Shown here: positions 54,518 through 62,689 of the stretch, piece after piece
How the letters are laid out: the number at the start of each line of letters is the position of its first letter
Numbering within the stretch: position 1 is the first letter of the stretch
Program-made: the position numbers and the translations under genes
The notes under the pieces: model-generated
Told to the model about the DNA's origin: nothing
The model's input: only the letters and a program-made list of their open reading frames with translations
Database searches by the model: none
Origin: JAXMBN01 sp046349875
GTDB lineage: Bacteria > Planctomycetota > Planctomycetia > Pirellulales > Pirellulaceae
Reading direction: 5' to 3'
Assembly (NCBI GenBank): GCA_046349875.1
Contig: JAXMBN010000017.1
Coordinates: forward strand, 1 to 64,000
DNA length: 64,000 bases

Positions 54518-55112
54518 AAGCCACCGCTCCCCATCTTCCGGTTTTTACGACTGGGTCTTCCATCGCGATAATCCTCCCAGCTGTCTTGCGACAGTTCGTT
54601 GGGTCATCGGGAATTCCTAGCGCGAGGGCCGCATCTGACTTTTTTTACCGTGAAAACGGGCCTAACCCAGTGGCAACATGGGTCTGTCCTATTGGGGATG
54701 ATGTTGGCGGACATCATCGAGGACGCCTAAGGTCACGGTGCATCCATGTCTTGTTGCGGATTGGTAACTCCAAATCCTCAGTCGCATATCCAAAGCGCTG
54801 GAAGCAGCCGAGGCGATCCTAAGTGTCGGTGAATCGACTCTCGGGTGGAACTGGTTATCCACCTCTTCAGCTGGCTGCTTCAGTCGTGATAGTTTGAGTA
54901 GCAACGTTCGTGCCAATTCACTTCAAAGTATCTGACCTCAGAAGTTGGCATCGAATCGTCCGCATAGTCGCTAGGATTCTTTGCCACTAGGCCGCACGAT
55001 TCCTACAACCGTTGTAGATTTTTCAAACGCGTTTTGAAAATTTTACAATGCTAGCAAACGAAATTACAAAACAGCGTTTCCAAGCGTAGTTCAACCGGCC
55101 AGCAATGGTTCT
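54518..55112. other. Long intergenic region with two palindromes
   Basis: About 595 bases without a convincing gene. Near the right end, CTACAAC-C-GTTGTAG (55003-55017) is a perfect 7-bp palindrome of operator size. It is followed by an AT-rich inverted repeat, TTTTCAAA...TTTGAAAA (55020-55040). Read on the minus strand, the latter lies about 70 bases after the 55113 gene and could be its terminator. Short ORFs here look random. Confidence 0.4.
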
Positions 55113-55574
55113 CTATTGAGGAAGCTCTTCGATCGAAATCTGATCATCCAAGGATTGAATGGCTTTGGTGACCATCGCATGGAAGACCGATCGCAATCGT
55201 TCAAAGTCTCGATCTTCCGCTTGCATTTGAACGAGGTAGCTATAGCGACCGATCGTGAATGCAAGCAATCGAGAAACGACAATGAGGTCGAGGACGTAGA
55301 AACGAAGATCGACGCCGAAGGAATCCCCATCACCCAAGTCGAAGAGTAGATCTTCTTGCTCGATCTCTTCATATTCATTGGCCATGGCTTGGCACGCTTG
55401 TTCCAGGATCTCCTCGGGTAGGTCGGTCTTGGGGTACCGATTGATGGAAAGAAAGGCCGAATCGGGACTTTCCACCAGCACGGCATCCACCCATTCCTGT
55501 TGTTTGTCCTCGGAAACGGACCACGATTCTGGATAGGGGAATTCGAGATCCATACCTTGATACGATTTCAGCAC
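55113..55574 (-). CDS. Hypothetical protein, small soluble acidic domain
   Basis: A 153-residue acidic protein, soluble, with no signal peptide. It opens with LKSYQGMDLEFPYPESW, a pattern seen in PsbP/DcrB-like folds that recognise 'FxYPExW', followed by alternating strands and a C-terminal helix (DRDFERLRSVFHAMVTKA). The resemblance is weak and I do not assign a function. The start is uncertain: a GTG at 55574 or the ATG seven codons in. It stands alone between the MFS gene and a TPR protein. Confidence 0.7.
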   Translation of the reverse strand: MLKSYQGMDLEFPYPESWSVSEDKQQEWVDAVLVESPDSAFLSINRYPKTDLPEEILEQACQAMANEYEEIEQEDLLFDLGDGDSFGVDLRFYVLDLIVVSRLLAFTIGRYSYLVQMQAEDRDFERLRSVFHAMVTKAIQSLDDQISIEELPQ

Positions 55575-55778
55575 GCTGCACCCATTGTGATGGCAAGAAC
55601 AAAGACGCGTGGAATGAAAGTTGCACGCTACATTTTCAACGAATCTCCAGCATTATCCAGTTTCTCTTGAGTCTTGGCAAACGGCCTGCTAACCTCCCTC
55701 GTGGGTAGGAGTATGGCCTACCTGCAAGGGTATCAAAAGCTTTGTTTGGATGTATTTCCTAAAGGCGTTGAGGACGCG

Positions 55779-56732
55779 ATGGAATTCTTGTTCACCATGA
55801 TTCAAAAGCAACGGCAGCCATGCTTCGCATGGTTGATGATGCTGTGGATCGTTTGGGGAACAGTAGGATGTCGAGTGCTTCGGCAACGCGGAGCCGATCA
55901 GCAAATGGCCGGAGCTCGGCAGTTGTCATTGCGCGGAGCCGATGCGCTCGATCGTGATCGGTTCCAAGATGCCGAGTTATTGTTTTCGGAAGCGTTGCAA
56001 TGTTGCCCAACCGATGAACGGGCTCATTGGGGATACGCTCAGACCCTGTGGCAAAAAGGATCGAAACAAGAAGCGATCCGTCACATGCAGGAGGCTATTC
56101 GCATTTCGGGGACAGATCCCGAATATATGGTGCGCTTGGGTGAGATGTATTTGTCGATCGGGGATCTACCGAATGCAGCCCAGCAAGCGCAATTGGCGAT
56201 CTCCGAAGATCATCGCAATCCTCAGGCGTGGTCGTTACTGGGGGACACGCATCGATCGATGAAGAACTGGGAGCAGGCTCTGACGTGTTACCAACGAGCC
56301 ATGTTGTTGCAACCTGATTATCCCGAAGTCCAGCTGGCCACGGCCGACATTTATCGCCAACTCGGCCGGCCTCAGCGAGCTTTAGCGACTTTGGATCGCA
56401 TGGTGGATCTTCATCCAACCGAACATAGCAAGCCCGAGTCCTTGATGGTTCGTGGGCTCGCTTTGGCCGATATGGGGCATCAACGAGAAGCGTTGGCAGT
56501 GCTCAATCGAGCTGCCGATAAGATGCCATTGGAAAATGTAGATCAGCATGTTCAACTAGCGACAGCTCAATATCGACTCGGTGATCTTGTGCAGGCTCGA
56601 ATGAGCCTCGGCAAAGCCTTGCAGGCCTCACCGGCTCATGCAGAAGCGAAGCGCCTTCAATCAACGCTCGATTTAAGCTTTGAACACTTAGCGCAGCCGA
56701 TCATGGCAAGCGATCAAACCTTATTGCGGTAG
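55779..56732 (+). CDS. TPR-repeat lipoprotein
   Basis: About 317 residues. The N-terminus has a positively charged start and a hydrophobic stretch ending in WGTVGC, a plausible lipobox, so a lipid-anchored periplasmic protein is likely. Then come about six TPR units (for example RFQDAELLFSEALQCCPTDE, GSKQEAIRHMQEAIRISGTD, NWEQALTCYQRAMLLQPDYP, RPQRALATLDRMVDLHPTE). The ATG at 55779 has GAGGA upstream and gives a sensible signal peptide; upstream in-frame starts (55674) add unconserved sequence. It probably acts as a scaffold; partner unknown. Confidence 0.8.
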   Translation: MEFLFTMIQKQRQPCFAWLMMLWIVWGTVGCRVLRQRGADQQMAGARQLSLRGADALDRDRFQDAELLFSEALQCCPTDERAHWGYAQTLWQKGSKQEAIRHMQEAIRISGTDPEYMVRLGEMYLSIGDLPNAAQQAQLAISEDHRNPQAWSLLGDTHRSMKNWEQALTCYQRAMLLQPDYPEVQLATADIYRQLGRPQRALATLDRMVDLHPTEHSKPESLMVRGLALADMGHQREALAVLNRAADKMPLENVDQHVQLATAQYRLGDLVQARMSLGKALQASPAHAEAKRLQSTLDLSFEHLAQPIMASDQTLLR

Positions 56733-56811
56733 GTGGGATCGGACTGGGGGACACTTGATAGGAGAAGTGTCGTTCGCCTGGAGGTTGAGTCAACAGCTTG
56801 AGTCCAGGGCC

Positions 56812-57594
56812 TTAGTCAGGCAAACGTCCGTCAGCGATTTCCTCTTCCCATTGGTCCATCAAGGGCCAATCGATAGCGCACGTTCCAAAGTCTGCCATAT
56901 GCAGATAGGTTTTGAGACGATCGATGGTCTTCTGAATCATGGCTGAATCTTTTCGGAACCAAGGACCATGCGAAGGTAAGAGCCATTCGATATCGCTATC
57001 GCGAATACGTTCGAGCGATCGGATGAAGGCTTGGATATCGCTGCCGTGATGAGCATCGATGGCGCCGACGCACCCATCGCGATAGATGTTATCGCCACTG
57101 AATAGTAGGTTGCCTAAACGAAACGCCAATTGGCTATCTGCGTGGCCAGGGGTCGACCAAACTTCGAGTTTAAGATCACCGATGGCGATGATGTCACCGT
57201 CATCGACCATGTGTTCGGTCGACACGATTGGCATTTCCATGGAAATGCCTTGTGCTTGAATTTCAGCAAAGGTCTGAAGCCGATTGCCTTCTTTGAGCAA
57301 CTGAGCTGCTTTAGGATGCGCTGTCAGAGTGGTCTTCAGCGTTTGTTTGGCTAAGGCAAATCCCTGTCCATGATCCACGTCGGCATGTGTTGCGATCAGG
57401 GTCTTGCATTTGGATAGAGGAAAGTCGAGTTGCCTTACGAGCTCAACAATCTCTTCCACGCTGTCTTGATATCCAATATCGATCAGCGTCCATTCGTCGC
57501 GATCGAAAACGAGATAGACATTGCATCCGATCAGGTGGCCGGCCTGCATGTTGAGTTCAATCACGTTTGGGAAAATCAACTTGCGTCGAAGCAT
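56812..57594 (-). CDS. MBL-fold metallo-hydrolase with an altered metal motif
   Basis: 260 residues in a metallo-beta-lactamase fold: LIDIGYQDS, THADVDHGQG, STPGHADSQ, LLFSGDNIY, LLPSHGPW. The canonical HxHxDH motif is HADVDH here, so the second histidine is aspartate. Other ligands (HAD, SGD, SHG) are present. The family hydrolyses thioesters, lactones or lactams; the substrate is unknown. It lies on the minus strand after the TPR gene. Confidence 0.88.
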   Translation of the reverse strand: MLRRKLIFPNVIELNMQAGHLIGCNVYLVFDRDEWTLIDIGYQDSVEEIVELVRQLDFPLSKCKTLIATHADVDHGQGFALAKQTLKTTLTAHPKAAQLLKEGNRLQTFAEIQAQGISMEMPIVSTEHMVDDGDIIAIGDLKLEVWSTPGHADSQLAFRLGNLLFSGDNIYRDGCVGAIDAHHGSDIQAFIRSLERIRDSDIEWLLPSHGPWFRKDSAMIQKTIDRLKTYLHMADFGTCAIDWPLMDQWEEEIADGRLPD

Positions 57595-57713
57595 CTACAC
57601 GCATACCAACAGAAAAAGGTTAAACAATCAATGGCCTTTTTGAGCCATAAACTCCGTCGGATTGTAAGTCGATAAGCCCGTTCTCACAACCGCACCCCCA
57701 TGTCCGCATTCCG

Positions 57714-58613
57714 TTAGATCGACCCCGCATCTCGCATGTTGGCTTCTCGCACTAGCTCCTTCATTCCCTCGCGAAAACTCGGATAACGGAATTTCCAGGG
57801 GATCTCTGAAAGGAGTTTGCGATTGGAAATGCGCTTGTCTTGTCCACGGCGAGGCACCCATGTCTCGGGAGATTTCATCGAAGATTCGGAGGGTGGTTGA
57901 ATGGTCGGCGTGGGAACACCCATCCACTCGCAAAGTTGACCATAGTATTCAGCTCGCGTCACGGGATGGCCGTCGGATACGCAATAGCAGCGGTCGACAG
58001 TGTCTTGTTGAAAAACTTGGCCAATGATGCCGACGATGTCGTCGACGTGAATCAGGTTCAGATAGGAATGAGGATCGATCTCGATCGTTTCGCCACGTCG
58101 CAACCGGTCGAGATTGGGAATGCGATCAGGGCCATAGATTCCCGCAAGACGCAACGTCGTGGCCGGGATTTCAGGATGTTCGGCAAACCACTTTTCGGCC
58201 GCAACTGCGGTCACAGAACTGGGGCGTGTCGGCTGGGGTGGAGTCGATTCATCGAGCCAGACTCCTCCGGTAGCCGTCCCATACACACCGGTTGTAGAAA
58301 GGTAGACGACTCTCTTGAGCGACGACCAATCACCTGCGAAGAGATTCTGAAGGCCTTGGCAATGAACGGACTCGGGCGACATCCCAGGAACTTGAGCATG
58401 CGAGATGGAGATCAATAGGTAATCGACGCGAGGCAAGTTGCGCAAGGAAGGTGGGTCGAGCCAATCGGCCTCGAGGACTTGGATACCCTGGGACGTGAGC
58501 TCCGCCAATTTTGAGGCGGAACGAGAGGTTGCCGAGGTTTCCCATCCGTTAGAAACGGAATAATCGGCAAATCGGGATCCAACGTATCCACACCCTAGGA
58601 TCAAGCAACGCAT
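57714..58613 (-). CDS. NAD-dependent epimerase/dehydratase-like (SDR, YeeZ-like)
   Basis: 299 residues. The N-terminus MRCLILGCGYVGSRFADY carries the GxGxxGxR nucleotide-binding motif; YLSTTGVYG follows. The canonical YxxxK catalytic pair is not evident (VTAVAAEKWFAE in that region). It is close to the YeeZ-like extended SDR family, which often acts on nucleotide sugars or is of unknown role. The ATG at 58613 matches this beginning; the longer frame from 58640 adds nine unconserved residues. Downstream, 57595-57713 is a short spacer without a gene. Confidence 0.85.
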   Translation of the reverse strand: MRCLILGCGYVGSRFADYSVSNGWETSATSRSASKLAELTSQGIQVLEADWLDPPSLRNLPRVDYLLISISHAQVPGMSPESVHCQGLQNLFAGDWSSLKRVVYLSTTGVYGTATGGVWLDESTPPQPTRPSSVTAVAAEKWFAEHPEIPATTLRLAGIYGPDRIPNLDRLRRGETIEIDPHSYLNLIHVDDIVGIIGQVFQQDTVDRCYCVSDGHPVTRAEYYGQLCEWMGVPTPTIQPPSESSMKSPETWVPRRGQDKRISNRKLLSEIPWKFRYPSFREGMKELVREANMRDAGSI

Positions 58614-58908
58614 AACTAGCCAAAACTCCGGAAAGTCCATCAGTTTTCAGTAAATCTTACCGGATCGGCAAGCTACATTACTGCACCACCTACCCTAGGC
58701 GTAAATTCTTCGCACGACTGCGAGGATTCGAATCACTTATTCCGTCGGGAAAAGGGTTTTAATTTGCGCGGTGGTAGCGAATAATCGAAGGTAGCTGGCA
58801 CAACGCCTGCGAACTGAAAAAAGCATTCTATCGGCAAACCCGGTGAACTTTACCAGTCGCGGTGCTATCGAGATTCATTCAAGGGTTTGGACTTTGGGGA
58901 GTGTTGGA

Positions 58909-60132
58909 GTGCTACAGTCTCGCTCAATTTGGAACCGCTATTCCATGCTGGCAATCGCAGCCCTGTGGATTTTGCACGGGGTTCCTATGCGTTTGGCCGT
59001 GGGACAGAATCGATTCGAGATGCCCACCAATGTCGATCCTGCGGCACTGGTTGGAGACGGCGACATGCCGGTGGTTCCGGCCATGGCAACCTCGACCGGT
59101 GGCGTTTCGGTTACGTCGCTGAAACCCGCCATTTCCAAGCGAGAAATGAGCAAAACGCCTGGCCTGACCGAGGTCCCCTTAGACCGCAAACTGGACTTTA
59201 TCCTGCAAGGTGGTGAGCCCAAAAGCGTTCAAGACTTGATGTTGTTGCAGAAGCAGCAAACCGCGGTGGCGGATAAGATCAAAGCGGTGACGGTTCATAT
59301 CGAACAAGGTTCTGCGCAAGGGAGTGGCGTGATCATTACCGGAGACGGATATGTCTTAACGGCGGCTCACGTTGCTGGAAAACCCAATCGCGATGCATGG
59401 ATTCGCATGCCGGATGGAAAACGGGTTCGCGGGCGCACCTTAGGCATGAATCGTTATATGGATGCCGGCTTGGTGAAGATCACCGATAGCCTTTCCGAGA
59501 AGCAAGAAGTTCAGGGACAGTTGGTTGAGAAGACTGTGCCATGGCCTCATGCAACCTTGGGAACTTCTGCCCAGATTCAACCAGGGCACTGGGTGATTGC
59601 AACCGGCCATCCCGGTGGATGGAACAAAGAGCGTAATGCAGTGGTCCGCGTCGGACGCGTCGTAGAAACGATGCAATCGACCTTGGTCACCGATTGTGCA
59701 TTGATCGGTGGCGATAGTGGTGGACCATTGTTTGATTTGCAAGGCAAGTTGGTCGGAATTCATAGCCGCATCGGAACCGATGTGGGTGACAACATGCACG
59801 TTCCAATCGATGTCTTTGCCGACAGTTGGGATCGTATGGCTCGCAATGAAGCTTGGGGCACGTTGCCTGGTTACAAGCCTCGCATAGGTGTTTCGGGAAG
59901 CGAAACCAATCCCGAAGCAATCATTACTGAAATTGTTCCCGATAGTCCTGCAGCTCAAGCAGGAATTCGGGTCGGCGATATCATTCGCAAGTTCGATGGG
60001 ACCTCCATCCGGAGTTTTCAAGAGCTGAAGAATGCCGTAGATGCATCTCTACCCGGAGATCGCGTGCGAGTGGATGTCGAGCGAGCAGGCAAATCGCTCG
60101 AACTTCGACTTGTGATCGGTGTTGAAGAGTAG
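58909..60132 (+). CDS. HtrA-like S1C serine protease with one PDZ domain
   Basis: About 407 residues. Signal peptide around MLAIAALWILHGVPMRLAVG. The trypsin-like domain shows all three catalytic elements: VLTAAHV (His), MDAGLVKI (Asp) and GGDSGGPLFD (Ser). The C-terminal PDZ runs ITEIVPDSPAAQAGIRVGDI to RLVIGVEE. It acts in periplasmic protein quality control. The GTG at 58909 has GGGGAG at seven bases and places the signal peptide correctly; a GTG at 58843 is the longer alternative without a ribosome site. It is followed two bases later by a paralogous pseudoprotease. Confidence 0.9.
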   Translation: MLQSRSIWNRYSMLAIAALWILHGVPMRLAVGQNRFEMPTNVDPAALVGDGDMPVVPAMATSTGGVSVTSLKPAISKREMSKTPGLTEVPLDRKLDFILQGGEPKSVQDLMLLQKQQTAVADKIKAVTVHIEQGSAQGSGVIITGDGYVLTAAHVAGKPNRDAWIRMPDGKRVRGRTLGMNRYMDAGLVKITDSLSEKQEVQGQLVEKTVPWPHATLGTSAQIQPGHWVIATGHPGGWNKERNAVVRVGRVVETMQSTLVTDCALIGGDSGGPLFDLQGKLVGIHSRIGTDVGDNMHVPIDVFADSWDRMARNEAWGTLPGYKPRIGVSGSETNPEAIITEIVPDSPAAQAGIRVGDIIRKFDGTSIRSFQELKNAVDASLPGDRVRVDVERAGKSLELRLVIGVEE

Positions 60133-60134
60133 TC

Positions 60135-61379
60135 GTGCGTTTACGGAATCCAGTCCTCAAAGCTCCTGGGGCTCGAATGAAGTCTTCCAAAGTCTATGCC
60201 GTTGCGATCGCTTTAGGTGCTTCGTCGCTTTCCATCTATGCCTTGCCTGGATGGTGCCCAAACGAGGTTGCGACATCTTCGATTCCCGCCGTTACCGATT
60301 CAGAGAACGTAGCGATCCCTGAAGATCGTTCAACGCTCATCCAGCAGCCACCTCGCGCATCGACTCAGTCGGGCCTGCAAGACAAGTCGGTAGCAGGGTC
60401 GCACGAGCGGATGCACTTTACGATCTTGCGGACGTTCCGCGAAGCGATCGGTAAGAATTGGATGTCGACGATCCGCGTGATTGGCGATGGACACCAGGTG
60501 GCCATGGGTGCCATGGTGGATAGCGAAGGCTATGCCATCACCAAGGCCAGCGAATTGCCTCAAGCCGATATCGAATGCCGTTTGTACGACGGGGCGAAGG
60601 TCAATTGCAGAGTGGTTTCCACTCGCACGGACATCGATCTGGCATTGCTTAAGGTCGAACGCAAAGGTCTACCGATTGTCGATTGGTCGATCACCTCGCA
60701 GGCCGAGGTAGGCGCATGGATAGCCTCCACCGACTTCAAAGAGATACCGCTCGCTATTGGCGTTGTGTCTGTGGCACCTCGAGCGATTCGGCAAGAGAAA
60801 GCCGTTTTGGGGATCAGTTTTGACACCGATGCCAATCAGCAGATCGTCGTCAAAATGGTCTTGGAAGGGAGTGGTGCTCATCGCGCCGGTATTCGCAAAG
60901 ACGATTTGATATTGGCGGTCAATGGTTCCAAGGTGACGACGCGTCAGGCCTTGTTGGACACCATTGCTTCGATGCGGGCCGGTCAGGAAATCGAGTTGGA
61001 GATTGCTCGCAAAGAGAAGACAAAGACTGTCCGCGCAGAGCTGATGGACCTTCACAATTCGCTGTTGGATCCAACCGAGATGGAAGTCAACGGACGGATC
61101 AGTGCTCGTTCAACAGGTTTTGCTAGCGTTTTCCAGCACGATACGGTGTTGATGCCAAATCAGTGTGGTGGTCCCGTCGTGGACCTCAATGGAAAGGTCG
61201 TCGGGATCAACATTGCGCGGGCGGGACGCGTAAGTAGCTATGCATTGCCGACTTCGGTAGTTCGGCCTGTGGTCGAAGAAATGTTGGCCAATGCCAAAGG
61301 CTCAAGCTTTGCGACCAAGCCATCAGACAACGCTATCATTCGCTTGCAAGACACCACGGTACCCGCATCCGTTAAATAA
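60135..61379 (+). CDS. HtrA-related pseudoprotease with PDZ inserted in the protease fold
   Basis: 414 residues with a signal peptide (KSSKVYAVAIALGASSLSIYA). The trypsin-like fold is recognisable, but the catalytic His position is GYAITKASEL, the Asp region is TDIDLALLKVE, and the nucleophile motif reads NQCGGPVVDLNGKVVGIN, where Cys replaces Ser. Between the two halves lies a PDZ-like domain (about residues 235-310, VKMVLEGSGAHRAGIRKDDL). It is therefore probably inactive as a serine protease. Start: GTG at 60135 just after the previous stop, with GAAGAG upstream; the ATG at 60177 is an alternative. Probably translated in tandem with the active HtrA, which it may regulate. Confidence 0.88.
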   Translation: MRLRNPVLKAPGARMKSSKVYAVAIALGASSLSIYALPGWCPNEVATSSIPAVTDSENVAIPEDRSTLIQQPPRASTQSGLQDKSVAGSHERMHFTILRTFREAIGKNWMSTIRVIGDGHQVAMGAMVDSEGYAITKASELPQADIECRLYDGAKVNCRVVSTRTDIDLALLKVERKGLPIVDWSITSQAEVGAWIASTDFKEIPLAIGVVSVAPRAIRQEKAVLGISFDTDANQQIVVKMVLEGSGAHRAGIRKDDLILAVNGSKVTTRQALLDTIASMRAGQEIELEIARKEKTKTVRAELMDLHNSLLDPTEMEVNGRISARSTGFASVFQHDTVLMPNQCGGPVVDLNGKVVGINIARAGRVSSYALPTSVVRPVVEEMLANAKGSSFATKPSDNAIIRLQDTTVPASVK

Positions 61380-61555
61380 TCGCTGTCTTCGCTAAATTGC
61401 GCAAACGGCATTTGAGGTATTACGCTTTCTACGCTCACTGCTTGTGAATCCAGTGCCGAAAACAAATCGTGATGGCACGATTGTGCCGTGATTGCCGAGC
61501 CGCACTCGCTCGATGCAATCTTATTAGGAATGGCAGCGAGCCGAGGGAGTCGACT

Positions 61556-62440
61556 GTGCCTCGTCTTTCTATCGTGATCCCCTTCGAGAACGATCCTTCT
61601 CGCCTCGAATCGACACTACTGTCTGTCCTCGAGAATCGTCCCGAAGATATCGAACTGATTTTGGTACATCGAGGGAACTACGAAGATCCCTATCAATTGG
61701 AGAATGACGAACTCATCGTTGTTGAGAGCGATGGGTCGGCTACCTCCGTTGAATTGATCAACGAGGGAGTTCGAGCAGCATGCGCATCGATCGTTCAGAT
61801 CTTGCCGCCTGGTTGCACTGTCGACGAAGACTGGTGTGAAGATGTGCTCGATACCTTTGTCGATGCAGACGTCGCGGCTGCAAGCGTTCCCTTAGTGTCC
61901 GAAGATGGAAACGTCCGAGGATGGGGATTGGAGAGCGTTTGGCTTCCTCGCCGTTCCGGTCACCTGCCGCATTTCTTCTGGAAGCGCCGATGCTTCATGG
62001 TTTTTCCGCCGCCGCGTACTTCTTGCCCTCGATGGATTCTGCCACGATGAAGCTGGAATCGGCCGAATGCGAATTCGGTATCGCCATCACACATCGCTGG
62101 TATGCGTTGCGAAGTTGTCGATAGCGATGATAGTTAATGTCGTTGCGGATGATCATGTGGTCGTGCAGCCTGCACCCAGCTATTCGCTCGGGTACGCGGC
62201 AGGTCGATTGGCACAGGCGTATGCAAAGCATCCTGCAGCTGGCCCGCATTGACTCGTTCGTGGCTCGCATTGAAGTTGCTGGAGGCTTGATGAGCCCGGC
62301 CACGGTTGCCGAACGATTGGGATGGCCTGGCGTCCGTGACCATTCCATGTGGTCGGACACATTGGTGACTGCGTCGGTAGGGCCGAGCAGCAAATCTGTA
62401 GCGCATGGCGAGTGCTTAACGCATACGATGTCGCGCTGCA
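61556..62440 (+). pseudogene. GT2 glycosyltransferase-like gene, intact N-terminus, frameshifted C-terminus
   Basis: It starts at a GTG (61556) with GGGAG upstream: PRLSIVIPFENDPSRLESTL is a typical GT2 N-terminus. The frame is clean to about 61960. Beyond it, recognisable text hops frames: AFLLEAPMLHGF (frame 1), FFRRRVLLALDGF (frame 0), ECEFGIAITHRWYALR (frame 1), EVVDSDDS (frame 2), and later DSFVARIEVAGGLMSPATVAERL. Several joins are explained by single-base losses in homopolymers (a run of T at about 62002, G at about 61971). This favours sequence errors over old decay, but I cannot prove it. The intact protein would be about 290-310 residues, a cytoplasmic transferase. Confidence 0.7.
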
Positions 62441-62689
62441 AGCAGATATTGGCTTAACGCAGGATGAGCCCTGCGTTCCAGAACATGGGGCTTCGTCTGG
62501 CCTATGTGACTGCGAATGGCTGCTGTCGATGTGAATTTGCCGGTGTCCGCCCGTTTATGCAAAATAGAGAATCAACAGTACGTAATGAATGAACATCACC
62601 GTGGTGGACGTATGACGCCGTTGCCATACGCATCTCCAGGCAATCTCTGCTGCTTTTGAACTTCAGGGCTTCGTCGGTTTCCGCGGTTT

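Noticed and set aside
54689..54916. Short minus-strand ORF in the long intergenic region
   Set aside because: No recognisable motif, no ribosome site, composition like random sequence.
58711..58740. tRNA-like T-arm (GGATTCGAATC)
   Set aside because: No acceptor stem, anticodon arm or D-arm can be built from the surrounding bases; coincidental resemblance.
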